The position numbers were made by a program, and so were the translations under genes. The notes below the pieces were generated by a model. It had not been told where the DNA came from and made no database searches. It saw only the letters and a program-made list of their open reading frames with translations. Shown here piece by piece: positions 19,801-30,736 of a stretch of DNA of 64,000 nucleotides. Source of the stretch: Bufo bufo (taxonomy: Eukaryota > Chordata > Amphibia > Anura > Bufonidae); NCBI RefSeq assembly GCF_905171765.1, contig NC_053390.1, positions 591,691,793 through 591,755,792 of the forward strand, in the 5' to 3' direction. How positions within the stretch are numbered: position 1 is the stretch's first letter; every line of letters begins with the position of its first letter.

Positions 19801-20745
19801 TTTTCCACCCTGGAGTTTACCAGACATTTTATTATGAAGCCTTTTTAAACAATGACAATGGCCTTGCTTAATTGCACAATTCTATATGCTATAAAAATAT
19901 TTTGGGAAAAAATACAGGCCAATTAGAAGTCTCCTGTCTGCCACCAAACTATACTGCTTTTGACGCACTTAAATACACTTAATTGTGCTCTTAAATACAG
20001 TTTTTAATCCCCTGGCTGCAACCAAACTATACACTGCAAGTAACACACTAAAATAAGATTTTTTTTAAACTTATAATTGGTAGAGAAATGGAAAGAAAAA
20101 AAAGCACAATTAGGCAGCTTATGCAGTGAAATGTATGCTGCTGGTGATGCTGGTAAATGTGCCTTTTGCACCACTTGAACTGTAGAAGTCTTGCACAGAA
20201 AAAAGTGCTGTCTCTTTTAAAGCTCATATGTCTTGTCTTGTGCAGTGCACACATATAGTTATTACCAGCTCTAGCTACCCTGAAGAGACACAGTATCCTA
20301 ATTGCCCCTATGATGTCACTAATAATATTTGACATTCTACCTAGCAATTCAATTTACCTAACTAAGTGTCTTTTTGTGTGTCTATTGTAGATAGGACAAA
20401 CACAACCTGTCACATCAGGGGCTGAGCTCACAATGGCATTTGTGCTTCAGAGAAAGCATAGAGCCTGGAAGACCAGACAATATCCTTCCTCATGATTCGC
20501 TGTCAGGCTGACTACAAAAAGCATTGTTGGCAAGCCTGACAGCTGGGGCTGTGTCCAGGGTCACATAGTACTCTGTCTTCATCCTCTCTGCCCCATTGCC
20601 CTTACTAATGTTCTAAATTTTAAATGTAAAATGGTAGGCACCATTTTGAGCAAATTTTAAGTTAATCGCGAAAAAACGTCAAATTTGTGTGAAATTCATT
20701 AAGAATTTGAATTGCTTAGAACTGATTCACTCATCTGTAGCTGTA
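19800..20745. mobile_element. hAT-like subterminal repeats and decayed terminus
   Basis: Two imperfect copies of TGGCTGCAACCAAACTATAC-like sequence occur at 19930-20040. Degenerate terminal sequence (GAACTGATTCACTCATCTGTA) ends near 20739. No intact gene. Confidence 0.4.
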
Positions 20746-21240
20746 ATGTTAGGAAGAAAAAATAGTCTAAGATGCTAAATGTATCGAGAAGTGAGCACCA
20801 TTATGATATATTTGATGCAGTTTTTGTCTGTCTAGTATAGTTATATTCTGTTAACATGATGACAGTATTAATATATCAAGAGCACGGTAGAGAATGTTGC
20901 TGTGCCTTGTTAAACTATATGTTCATGATAGGTGGGAGCCCCAACTATTGGCCCTGCAGAAGTCACACATTTATAGTATACCTTTGAAAGTACAAAGCAT
21001 CTTTAAACCAGAGCTTTCGAGTTGGAAAATATTCTAAGATGAGTAACTAAGCAGATAAGGGGCATCAGGGGTCTTAGTTATAAGTAAAGATGAAAATAAA
21101 TAAATGCATTTAGTCTTCAGAAGAAACATCTAGTTACACTAATGCAGACTCAAAGCAAAACTGATTTCCCCTCATGACTAAATCCCCTAATTAAATTCTT
21201 GTTCTGAATATTGTTGTCACTTAGGACTAGTAGGATAATC
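20746..21240. other. No recognisable feature
   Basis: AT-rich, with no long frame, no terminal repeats and no splice-bounded open segment that I could support. Confidence 0.5.
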
Positions 21241-21254
21241 TTAACTTTTTAGGG

Positions 21255-21692
21255 CATAGTTTGACAAGAAATTTGATTTGTTACAAATTAATTTGTCATG
21301 AGTCGATTCAGCCTATTAATCATTGGGACCGTTTTTAACAGCCACTTAAAAGAAGTGCACCCGTTTAATGCCGGCTAAAAATGGTAAATTTGCTCGCGCA
21401 GAGGCAGTCTGCTCCTTTCTTGATTGAAAAAGACCTGCTGAAGGACCTGCGCTGAGCATGATGGCGTGACTGTACACCCCCAGCATGATCACATGGTGAT
21501 GTCATCAGTGATCAGGAGTGGAGCGGACTACCTCTGCATGAGCAAATGGATGAAGGGAGTATTTTTTTTCTGTTCTTTCAACTCCAGCCGCCATTTTAGG
21601 AAAAATAATTTGTTACCATGAAGTGCAAGGAAATTCAGTTTTGCTTTTCCTAAGATTTCTCCTAAAATTCGGACCGAAATTCACTGTTCTAA
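21255..21692. mobile_element. Short non-autonomous hAT-like element
   Basis: The left edge TAGTTTGACAAGAAATTTGA and the right edge (reverse complement) TAGAACAGTGAATTTCGG form imperfect inverted ends. The interior has GCCGCCATTTTAGG, seen near other hAT ends in the window (18910). No coding capacity. Confidence 0.4.
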
Positions 21693-21805
21693 AGTTTACC
21701 CCTTCACCCAGATGCTCTCCTATTTCTTGGGTGAACTTGGTGAACATACTGTATGTACTAGCTATGTAACTATGGATGTGTAACAAAAATTTAAAACGTT
21801 TGTTA

Positions 21806-21808
<3 letters not shown>

Positions 21809-21836
<28 letters not shown>

Positions 21837-21838
21837 TA
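21809..21838. repeat. (TA)n microsatellite after poly(A)
   Basis: A9 followed by about 14 TA units. Confidence 0.9.
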
Positions 21839-21934
21839 GTGACAAAGTAAAAGATCTGGTGTGGAGGGGGTGGTATTTTCCTCGCTTGCACTGATTGACA
21901 GCTAGGTAAAGTCAAGCACCGGACTGGATCTCAG

Positions 21935-22246
21935 ATGCCGGTACGGGCTTTGCCTACACCTGACTGTTTTAAAGAAAGCCAGCTTGATGGCAGTAGGGGG
22001 GCTCTGTATGAGGCTTGTGCCTGGATGAATGTTTGTGACCTGTCTGGGGAGGACAAGTCAAAAATCCTGGACTTAAACTTTGGTGTGGAACTATTTGCAA
22101 ATTGTGAACACACGTCTGGACTTGGACTCTATATGCTCTTGGATCTCTATCCTCTTTATCTGCACCTAAAAACAAAAAAACAATATGATGTTCACAGTTG
22201 GTGGTGCAGTCCCTGTTGCTTCAGAAAGAAGATCTCAGGAGGATGA
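21935..22246 (+). other. Unidentified 103-aa open frame, doubtful
   Basis: The frame starts MPVRALPTPDCFKE and ends CFRKKISGG. It has no low-complexity bias and no recognised motif. The sequence around it (21850-22260) does not match other parts of the window. It could be the non-coding end of an unrecognised retroelement. No promoter or splice context supports it. Confidence 0.15.
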
Positions 22247-22264
22247 TCCAAAAGCTGACCTGAA

Positions 22265-22915
22265 TTGTGTTTTGCAGATTTCAAATTAAAATGATCACAT
22301 TGCAAAAATAGAAAACCTGATAAGATTTAATTCTATCTTATTCTAAGAAGCATAATTCCATTTTAAATGTTCTGCCTCTTTCCTTGTGCAGCAAGATCTA
22401 GTGCTTCAGGTAAGACTAAATATGCATATCATTTATTTTATCGCTGCTGAACACATGTCTATCTTTAGCAGCTCTTAGCTGTTTTGTATGCAGCCATTTA
22501 ATTTATGTTTCCTTTCCAAGCAAGGAATTTAAATCAATCTAAATCTTCTTAACTTTTTTTTATTTTATTTTGGAAATCAATGTTTGCCATCCAATTATTG
22601 AGAGCAAAAACCTAGTTAAAGAAAAAGTACAGCCTTAGTCAAAATTGGCAGCTTCAGTTTGTTTTGACAATGCTGCCATGATGTGTATGCTTTTTACAAG
22701 TACTAAATTAAGTATAATATGTTGAGAGTGTACCATAGGATAAATATTTTGTACTTGCAGAGGCGATTTGAGTCTTCCCTATAGTAAATCATCTGAATGC
22801 AGTTGTCTTCTACTATCCATATATTTGCTACGTCGTTATTCATTTTGCGTTTTCACATAGCTTTTTTTTTCAAATGCAAGTTTCCATAAAGCTACACAAT
22901 GTAAACAAAAGTATA
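22265..22915. other. AT-rich, probably single-copy; weak 18-nt microexon signal at 22392-22409
   Basis: The only notable signal is a strong pyrimidine tract ending TTCCTTGTGCAG, 18 bases (CAAGATCTAGTGCTTCAG), then GTAAGA on the plus strand. In frame 0 this would add QDLVLQ. Everything else is featureless. Confidence 0.25.
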
Positions 22916-22919
22916 CTAA

Positions 22920-23122
22920 AAAGTCGGACATGCAGTACTTTTAGTCCGGCGGCCTTTCGCGGTGCACTGCCGTACTGCGCCGGAGCTCCGCCGCCGTCCC
23001 CATTATAGTCAATAGGAACGGAGCGGCAGTCCGGCGGCACAGCGAAATAGCGGCAGGACGGATCCGACAGGGTGAACAGCCTGTCGGATCCGTCCTGCTG
23101 CTAGTGTGAAAGTATCCTTAAT
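22920..23122. mobile_element. GC-rich MITE fragment
   Basis: A compact GC-rich block in AT-rich surroundings. It contains an internal inverted repeat: GACGGATCCGACAGG (23056-23070) and CCTGTCGGATCCGTC (23080-23094). The right end reads CTAGTGTGAAAGTATCCTTA. The left end is less clear. Confidence 0.45.
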
Positions 23123-23149
23123 CATTGAATTCAGTTATTTCATTTAGTC

Positions 23150-23330
23150 CCATTGCCACATGTGTATAAAATCCAGCACCTAGCCATGCAGTATGCTTTT
23201 ACAGACATTTGTGAAAGAATGAATCGTTCTACAGAACTTGCTGAATTTGAGCGTGGTATTGTAATAGGATGTATGAAGTCAGTTCATGAAATTTGTTCCC
23301 TTCTAGATATTCCATGATCAGAGTTGGAAT
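23150..23330 (+). pseudogene. Tc1-like transposase N-terminal fragment
   Basis: The 5' leader (CCCATTGCCACATGTGTATAAAA) and the short frame MNRSTELAEFERGIVIGCMKSVHEICSLLDIP correspond to the first helix-turn-helix of a Tc1-like family. A stop follows, and the rest of the gene is absent. Confidence 0.6.
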
Positions 23331-23413
23331 GGCCACAGACCCTACAGAAAAACTTACCGGTGGGCCAATGCCCAGGGAGCTGCCTGAACCCTAACTACGT
23401 CCAAGTTAATTAA

Positions 23414-23939
23414 AGGATAACTGTTAGATTTTTTTTTATTTGCTAGTTTATTAGCGCTAGCCATGTATACCTGAGTTAGTCTGTCAATGGTTGCCAAAAG
23501 ATCTGTAATTACCTTATAATAACAGCTTTCCTTAATGTCCCCTGTCCCTTTCCACTGCTCCCTTAAAAGACCGTTGCTATGGCTCATCTGTCTCCGGCTA
23601 GGAAGACAGAGGGGCGGTCCTTTACACTGCATGCCTGCATTAGGGTTCAAAGTGAGGAGGCGTGTCTCTCAGTAATCCAATCTGCTTGGCTGGCAGGAAG
23701 CTGCTGGCTACAGCAATTTTGTATGTGGCCTGAGGGAATGCAGTTTGGGCCTCAGAGAACTGGCAGAAGAGCCATCTTGAGAAGATCCTCATAATGTAGC
23801 CATCAAACAGCCGTAACTAAGGGGAAAACTCAAGGAATACAGTAATAAGTGAAGAAACTAAAGATTGCTTTATGCAAAATGCTGCTGCAGCAGTAACATA
23901 TGCAAAAATTGATTTTTGATAAAAAATATGAGTTATCCT
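23414..23939. mobile_element. T2-like (Kolobok-type) MITE with TTAA target duplications
   Basis: Bounded by TTAA at 23410-23413 and 23940-23943. The terminal inverted repeat is AGGATAACT...AGTTATCCT. Including the duplication, the end reads TTAAAGGATAACT, matching the TTAAAGGRR signature of the Xenopus T2 MITE family, which is linked to the Kolobok superfamily. No coding frame; 526 bp. Confidence 0.75.
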
Positions 23940-24089
23940 TTAAGAAGAAAAATATCCAAGGATTTGTATTTTATCTCGTACAAACTCCCAAAACATTGTT
24001 GCTAAATTAAAAGTAGAATACAGTACGTGTCACAAATGACCACACTGTAGTGTTTAATGGGCTGTCTGAATTATATTAAATTTATCTCA

Positions 24090-24430
24090 ATGCCAGTGCA
24101 ACATATTCAATAAAAATTTATCCTATACTCACCTGTTTTCCTGCACAGTTCTCAGCATCACATCTCTAGTCCTTCTCCTAATCTTTGTAATCTTTGTATG
24201 CAAGACTGCAGAGGTGAAGTTGATGTGAACAGCACATGACCGCTCATCTAATCACTTGCCTCTGCAACTTGTGCCATACACCGTCAAATTCATTGGTTGG
24301 CTGCAGCGGCCATTCCATATATCTTGACATCACAGCTTCAGTCCTTTATAAAAAGAATAGGAGGAGGAATTGTGTCGGCACACTAAAAAAACTGGTGAGT
24401 ATAAAGTTAATTTTTATTTGACATAGTTTA
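24090..24430. mobile_element. Possible short MITE
   Basis: TTTATCCTATACTCACCTG at the left and CTGGTGAGTATAAAGTTAA at the right form weak inverted ends around a 300-bp non-coding body. Confidence 0.3.
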
Positions 24431-25140
24431 CTGGTATGTGGTAAAGTTTAATATTGCTTAGACAACCAGTGTAAGCTGGCAATATACATTAGATGTATGT
24501 CATCCAAACCCACCACACTGATTCTTTTGTTCTCAGAGATGAAGAATGTCCTTAATAGATTATTAGAAAACGGGTTTTCTAAACCAGACAAGCAATTTAA
24601 ATAACAAAGCAGAATTAAAGGAAATGTTTGCTTAGAAAGTTTAGAATGACACCTTGTCATGTGTAATGGCATAATTAACTTTGAGTTGTTTTCCTTACTA
24701 ACGTGTACAATTACGCTGTCAGAAAATGAAAACTTTTTAGAGAAAACCATTGTTAAGCCCAACAAAATTATTTCTAATGAAAATAAAACAACCTGTTTTT
24801 ATTGAAAAGGAAGGTTCATCAAGCCAAGGAAAGTGAGTTTTCTTTTTAAAAGGGAAATAAGAATTTTCGACAAACAATCTAAACAGAAATGCACATTAAG
24901 ATGACAGAAATGTCACATTATAAAAATGTAATATGTATACATTAAGAGCATCAAAAGGCTAAATAAAACCAAACCTGAAAAATCTATTTTCATTATTGTT
25001 CATCTTTCAAAGTCATGGACATAATATAGAAGCAGCTGAATACTCATAGCATAGAAAAAGCTAAAGTTTATGGTTCAATTTTCATATACAAGAGCTGGTG
25101 CAACTCTTTTTGTGTTTGCACACTTCAAATTCAGGATACA
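24431..25140. other. AT-rich, nothing recognised
   Basis: No supported coding frame, element end or RNA gene. Confidence 0.5.
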
Positions 25141-25352
25141 AGGTGATGACTAAACAAAAATAGTGGGGAAGATTTACTAAGTTTAATACATCAGAATTCT
25201 GGCTTCTTTGGGGAAAAACATCCATATATTTTTACCGGGTGGCATGCTTTGAGATGTATCAAAATGGGCCAAAATTGCACCAAAGTTAAGGTGCAAAATT
25301 CTGTTGCAAAGTAAACTAGGATGCCCCAAATTTATCATTCAGCATGAGACGC

Positions 25353-25982
25353 TGTTACGCTGAGCGCTCCGGGTCCCCTGCTGGTCTCGGAGCGCTCACA
25401 GCGTATGTCCCCAGGCAGCACTCCAGCGTCTCGGCGTGTGCGTCCTCGCTCTCCAGGGCGCGTGCACGCCGGGACTCTTAGATTCAAAGGACCAGTGCAC
25501 CAGTGATTGGTGCCTGGTCCAAAGGGGTTATTAAGGGTTAAGGTTGTGAGAGGCAGTGCTGACTTAATTAGGATGCACCTGTGCACTGCCCATTTATACC
25601 TTCTCCTCCCACAGCCTTCTGCCGGATCTTTGTGCCTTGTGCCTCAGAGAAAGCGTTCCCTATGATGTTAGTTTGCCTTACCTGTTGCCGTACCCATTGC
25701 TACCGTCCACTCGCCTTTGAACCTTTGCCGCCTGCCCTGACCGCTGCTTCGTCCGACTACGCTCTTGCCTTCTCCCTGTGTACCATGCCTTATCAGTTGC
25801 CAGAGAGGTCGAGTTGTTACTAGGGGACACGACCTGGTAGTTACCGCCGCTGCAAATCCATCCCGCTTTGCGGCGGGCTCTGGTGAAAACCAGTAACTGC
25901 TTAGAACCGGTCCTCTAGTACAACCCGCGCCATCGCCTCTCTGGTGCAGAGGATTCACTACCTGTCCTGCCGGTTCGTGACA
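25353..25982 (+). repeat. 5' LTR of Ty3/Gypsy element
   Basis: The 630-bp LTR begins TGTTACGCTGAG and ends GGTTCGTGACA (TG...CA, short inverted ends). It is followed 14 bases later by the gag ATG. A TATA-like TTTATACC is at 25591-25598. Its last 50 bases recur exactly at 28417-28466. Confidence 0.8.
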
Positions 25983-25995
25983 GTAAGATCCGGCC

Positions 25996-26939
25996 ATGAA
26001 TCCCACTGATGTTCCCCTGCCAAGCCTGGAGGACCTCACCACCATTGTGGCCCAGCAGGGTCAACAGCTGGCCCAGTTAATCGCTATGTTGCAGCAGCTC
26101 CTGCCTTCTCTGCAACAGCCAGCTCCTCCGTCTGCTCCTGCTGCATCACCTCCGCCTGCAGTTACCACCGGTTCCAGAATCCGTTTGTCCCTACCAGACA
26201 AATATGACGGAGATTCTAAGCAGTGCCGTGGGTTCTTGTCGCAGTGCTCTCTCCACCTCGAGCTTCTGTCCGACCAGTTTCCTTCTGAGCGAGCCAAGGT
26301 AGCCTTTATTCTCAGTTTACTGTCCGGGAAGGCCCTGGCCTGGGCTACACCACTATGGGACCGCGCAGATCCTGCCACCACATCCGTCCAGAGCTTCTGC
26401 CTAGAGTTCCGGAATGTTTTTGAGGAGCCTGCCCGGGTTACCTCCGCAGAGACTGCCTTACTAAATTTGACCCAAGGAGGTTCTTCCGTGGGTGACTATG
26501 CCATTCAGTTCCGCACTCTGGCCTCTGAGCTGAACTGGAACAATGAAGCCCTTTGTGCCACCTTGAAGAAAGGACTTAACAGTGAAGTAAAGGACGTTCT
26601 GGTTGCACGTGAGCTTCCTTCCACTCTTTGTGACCTCATCTTGCTGGCCACTAGGATAGACAAACGTTTCGCCGAAAGACAGGAGGAACTCCTCCTTGAA
26701 AAGGAAAAAGCTCGTCCTAGACGCTTTCCTCGTCTGGGTCCCGTTTTTCCGCATCCACCTCAACCCGCTACTGGGTTTTCCACCATGGAAGCCATGCAGG
26801 TGGATCGGTCACGCTTGACTCCGTAAGAACGAAGCCGCCGCAGAAATGAGAACCTGTGTCTGTACTGTGCCAGTACCGAGCACTTCCTTAGAGATTGTCT
26901 TCTCCGTCCACCGCGTTCGGGAAATGCTCGCACCTAGTA
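25996..26939 (+). pseudogene. Ty3/Gypsy gag with one premature stop
   Basis: The frame begins MNPTDVPLPSLEDL with a glutamine- and proline-rich N-terminus. A retrotransposon gag (capsid) domain follows at about residues 65-225, with RLSLPDKYDGDSKQCRGFL, FILSLLSGKALAWA and FRTLASELNWNNEALCATLKKGL. A TAA at 26824-26826 interrupts it, by comparison a GAA-to-TAA type change. Reading in the same frame past the stop reveals the CCHC knuckle CLYCASTEHFLRDC and the natural end at 26937-26939. The overall design resembles the vertebrate Sushi-type gag from which PEG10-like genes arose. It overlaps pol by about 45 bases, with pol in the -1 frame. Confidence 0.85.
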
Positions 26940-28496
26940 AGTGTGGGAGAGGCGTTGCTAGGTGTGGATTCTTCCTCTCCACGTCTCATCATACCCGTGC
27001 AGTTGATCATCTCTTCCAAGTCCTCTTTCTCCGCACCCGCCTTCTTGGATTCCGGTTCAGCTGGCAACTTCATTCACGCCTCCTTGGTTGACAAGTACCG
27101 TATTCCAGTAATCCGTCTACCCAAGCCGTTTTTCATCTCTACTGTTAACGGTGAGAGCCTCTCAGCCACCGTGCAGTTCCGTACCCAGCCTCTACAGATG
27201 CACATCGGAATATTTCATACCGAGACTTTAGAGTTTTTTGTCCTTCCCTTCTGTTCCTCCGAACTCCTCCTGGGTCTGCCATGGCTTCAACGTCATAGTC
27301 CTGTCCTGAATTGGTCCACCGGTGAGATCCTGCGCTGGGGCTCCTCCTGTTCGGACCGCTGTCTCAAGCCTGCTCTGGTCAAACAGAACCCGCAAGTTTC
27401 TCCGCCTTCTGGGCTGCCCAAGCCATACCATTCCTTCACGGATGTCTTCTGCAAGAAACAAGCTGAGGTTCTTCCTCCTCACCGATCCTATGATTGCCCG
27501 ATCGACCTGATACTCGGTTCTACTCCACCTCAGGGCAGAATTTATCCTCTTTCACCTCCTGAGACTCTTGCCATGTCCGACTATATACGTGAGAACCTAC
27601 AGAGAGGATTCATAAGAAAATCTTCTTCTCCTGCTGGGGCCGTTTTTTTCTTCGTGACAAAAAAAGACGGCTCCCTCCGCCCCTGCATTGACTACAGAGG
27701 TCTTAATAAAATTACCATCAAGAACCGTTACCCTCTGCCTCTAATCTCTGAGCTATTTGATCGTCTCCGAGGGGCTAAGATCTTCACTAAATTCGACCTC
27801 CGAGGGGCCTATAATCTGATCCGTATCCGTGAGGGAGACAAATGGAAGACCACCTTTAACACAAGGGACGGCCATTTTGAGTATTTGGTGATGCCCTTCG
27901 GCCTCTGCAACGCACCTGCTGTCTTCCAGGAATTCGTCAATGACATTTTCAGGGACTTACTTTACACCTGCGTGGTCGTATACCTGGATGATATCCTCAT
28001 CTTTTCCTCCAATTTGGATCAACACCGGGTCCATGTGCAACAAGTTCTTACTCGTCTCAGGAGAAATCGCCTATACACTAAACTTGAAAAATGTCTATTT
28101 GAACAGACCTCCCTGCCTTTCCTGGGATACATTATCTCAGCCCAAGGACTTCAAATGGACCCAGCCAAACTCTCGGCGGTTCTGGATTGGCCACGTCCCT
28201 CTGGTCTCCGAGCCATACAAAGATTTCTGGGCTTTGCGAATTACTACAGGCAATTCATCCCTAACTATTCCACTCTGGTAGCTCCTATCGTGGCCCTCAC
28301 TAGAAAAGGAGCTAACCCCAAATCCTGGCCTTCCCAAGCCGAGGAAGCCTTCCAGTCCCTGAAATCCGCCTTTGCCTCTGCACCCGTTCTCTCTAGACCA
28401 GATTCCACCAAGCCCTTCGCCTCTCTGGTGCAGAGGATTCACTACCTGTCCTGCCGGTTCGTGACAGCCGCTTTGATAAACCTAGGTCATATTTAG
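26895..28496 (+). CDS. Ty3/Gypsy pol (protease-RT), truncated by internal deletion
   Basis: The 533-residue frame overlaps the gag end in the -1 phase. It has a retroviral-type aspartic protease (FLDSGSAGNFI, catalytic D52). The reverse transcriptase follows, with KKDGSLRPCIDYRGLN, FDLRGAYNLIRI (D301) and YLDDILIFS (YLDD 363-366). The connection and start of RNase H come next (LGFANYYRQFIPNYS, SRPDSTKPF). At residue 508 the frame runs into LTR sequence and ends with 25 foreign residues. RNase H catalytic residues and integrase are absent. No stop occurs before the junction, so the deletion may be recent relative to insertion. The ATG at 26895 is only the first Met; real synthesis would be by frameshift from gag. 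Confidence 0.88.
   Translation: MSSPSTAFGKCSHLVSVGEALLGVDSSSPRLIIPVQLIISSKSSFSAPAFLDSGSAGNFIHASLVDKYRIPVIRLPKPFFISTVNGESLSATVQFRTQPLQMHIGIFHTETLEFFVLPFCSSELLLGLPWLQRHSPVLNWSTGEILRWGSSCSDRCLKPALVKQNPQVSPPSGLPKPYHSFTDVFCKKQAEVLPPHRSYDCPIDLILGSTPPQGRIYPLSPPETLAMSDYIRENLQRGFIRKSSSPAGAVFFFVTKKDGSLRPCIDYRGLNKITIKNRYPLPLISELFDRLRGAKIFTKFDLRGAYNLIRIREGDKWKTTFNTRDGHFEYLVMPFGLCNAPAVFQEFVNDIFRDLLYTCVVVYLDDILIFSSNLDQHRVHVQQVLTRLRRNRLYTKLEKCLFEQTSLPFLGYIISAQGLQMDPAKLSAVLDWPRPSGLRAIQRFLGFANYYRQFIPNYSTLVAPIVALTRKGANPKSWPSQAEEAFQSLKSAFASAPVLSRPDSTKPFASLVQRIHYLSCRFVTAALINLGHI
28417..28466 (+). repeat. 3' LTR remnant (last 50 bp)
   Basis: Identical, base for base, to 25933-25982 and directly fused to pol. It marks the outer end of the Gypsy element. 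Confidence 0.85.
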
Positions 28497-28603
28497 ACTG
28501 TCTAGTTTAAAGGCTGTATTACACTGACCGATATTTTGGGAATAATTGCTGACGAGCGTTCGCATGAACACTGGTTAGTGATCTTCTTGCAGATCGTGCA
28601 GTC
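28472..28603. mobile_element. Host MITE sequence split by the fold-back element, left part
   Basis: The stretch AAAGGCTGTATTACACTGACC to CAGATCGTGCAGTC continues across the fold-back insertion at 30740 (CAGAGATCTGCTGCCGG). This non-coding repeat was probably the target of the fold-back element. Confidence 0.35.
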
Positions 28604-28606
28604 TAA

Positions 28607-30736
28607 GGCCTCATGCACATGACCGTTTTTTTTGCGGTCCGCAAAACGGATTTCCGTTGTTCCGTGATCCGTGACCGTTTTTTCTTCTGTGGGTCTTCCT
28701 TGATTTTTGGTGGATCCACGGACATGAAGGAAAAAGTCATTTTGGTGTCCGCCTGGCCGTGCGGAGCCAAACGGATCCGTCCTGATTTACAATGCAAGTC
28801 AATGGGGACGGATCCATTTGACGTTGACACAATATGGTGCAATTGCAAACGGATCCGTCCCCCATTGACTTTCAATGTAAAGTCAGGAGTCCCTATTATA
28901 CCATCGGATTGGAGTTTTCTCTAATCCGATGGTATATTTTAACTTGAAGCGTCCCCATCACCATGGGAACGCCTTTATGTTAGAATATACTATCGGATTT
29001 GAGTTAGATCGTGAAAACTCATATCCGACAGTATATTCTAACACAGAAGTGTTCCCATAGTGATGGGGACGCTTCAAGTTAGAATATACTACGAACTGTG
29101 TACATGACTGCCCCCTGCTGCCTGGCAGCACCCGATCTCTTACAGGGGGCTGTGATCCGCACAATTAACCCCTCAGGTGCCGCACCTAAGGGGTTAATTG
29201 TGCATATCATAGCCCCCTGTAAGAAATCAGGTGCTGCCAGGCAGGAGGGGGCACACCCTCCTCCCTCCCTAGTTTTAAAATCATTGGTGGCCAGTGCGGC
29301 CCCCCTCCCTCCCCTGTATTACTGTACATTCATTGGTGGCCAGTGCGGCCCCCCTCCTTCCCCTGTATTACTGTACATTCATTGGTGGCCAGTGGGCCCC
29401 CCCTCCATCCCCTGTATTACTGTACATTCATTGGTTGTCAGTGGGCCCCCCTCCCTCCCCCTCCTAATTAAAATTCCCCCCCACCCCCATCATTGGTGGC
29501 AGCGGAGAGTTCCGATCGGAGTCCCAGTTTAGCCGTTGGGATTCCGATCGGTAACCATGGCCACCAGGACGCTACTGCAGTCCTGGTTGCCATGGTTACT
29601 TAGCAATTTTAGAAGCATTATACTTACCTTCACTGTCTGTGACCGGCCGGGCGCTCCTCCTACTGGCAAGTGAAAGGTCTGTGCGGCGCATTCCTTATAG
29701 CACAGACCTGTCACTTACAGTACCAGTAGGAGGAGCGCCCGGCCGGTCAGACATCGCAGGTAAGTATAATGCTTCTAAAAATTGCTAAGTAACCATGGCA
29801 ACCAGGACTGCAGTAGCGTCCTGGTTGCCATGGTTACTGATCGGAGCCCCAGCGATTAAACTGGGACTCCGATCGGTACTCTCCGCTGCCACCAATGATA
29901 GGGGGGGATTTTAATTAGGAGGGGGAGGGAGGAAGGGCCGCACTGGCCACTAATGAATGTACAGTAATACAGGGGAGGGAGGGCCCACTGGCCACCAATG
30001 AATGTACAGTAATACAGGGGAGGGAGGGGGGCCGCACTGGCCACCAATGAATGTACAGTAATACAGGGGAGGGAGGGAGGGGGGGCGCACTGGCCACCAA
30101 TGAATGTAATACAGGGGAGGGAGGGGGGGCACACTGGCCACCAATGAATTTAAAACTGGGGAGGGAGGGGCGTGTGCCCCCTCCTGCCTGGCAGCACCTG
30201 ATCTCTTACAGGGGGCTATGATCTGCACAATTAACCCCTCAGGTGCGGCACCTGATGGGGTTAATTGTGCGGATCACAGCCCCCTGTAAGAGATCGGGTT
30301 CTGCCAGGCAGCAGGGGGCAGTCATGTACACAGTTCTTAGTATATTCTAACTTGAAGCGTCCCCATCACTATGGGAACGCCTCTGTGTTAGAATATACTG
30401 TCGGATCTGAGTTTTCACGAAGTGAAAACTCAGCTCTGAAAAAGCTTTTAAAGTAGCCTACAGCCACGGATCATGGACGCGGATGCCAATCTTGTGTGCA
30501 TCCGTGTTTTTTCACGGACCCATTGACTTGAATGGGTCCGTGAACCGTTGTCCGTCCAAAAAATAGGACAGGTCATATTTTTTTGACGGACAGGAAACAC
30601 GGATCACGGCCGCGGATGAACAACGGTGCATTTTCCGAGTTTTCAACGGACCCATTGAAAGTCAATGGGTCCGCAGAAAATCACGGAAAAGGGAACAACG
30701 GCCACGGATGCACACAACGGTCGTGTGCATGAGGCC
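28607..30736. mobile_element. 2.13-kb nested fold-back element, Harbinger-like ends
   Basis: The whole segment is a large imperfect palindrome. Outer ends GGCCTCATGCACA and TGTGCATGAGGCC are inverted. They are flanked by TAA on both sides (28604-28606, 30737-30739), the 3-bp TWA duplication usual for PIF/Harbinger. The centre is the hairpin around 29641-29748 (GACCGGCCGGGCGCTCC with its complement). Each arm contains its own palindromes: 28920-29095, 29105-29252, and their counterparts near 30160-30430. Frames seen in it are shadows of short tandem repeats. No transposase is encoded. Confidence 0.75.
29280..29500. repeat. Short tandem array in left arm of fold-back element (mirrored at 29930-30150)
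   Basis: About four units of CATTGGTGGCCAGTGCGGCC followed by a C-rich run and TGTATTACTGTACATT (about 50-55 bp). The right arm carries the reversed array with unit-length differences. Confidence 0.8.

Larger units (their letters stand above)
25353..28466 (+). mobile_element. Ty3/Gypsy LTR retrotransposon, internally deleted
   Basis: 5' LTR, gag and pol through RT are present. The element then jumps from early RNase H into the last 50 bp of the LTR. Outer flanks GACGC (25348-25352) and GCCGC (28467-28471) are a 5-bp target duplication with one mismatch. RNase H, integrase and most of the 3' LTR are missing. Confidence 0.85.

Noticed and set aside
29098..30228. ORFs with repeated WWPVGPP/HWWPV motifs
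   Set aside because: They come from mirrored short tandem repeats in the arms of a fold-back element.
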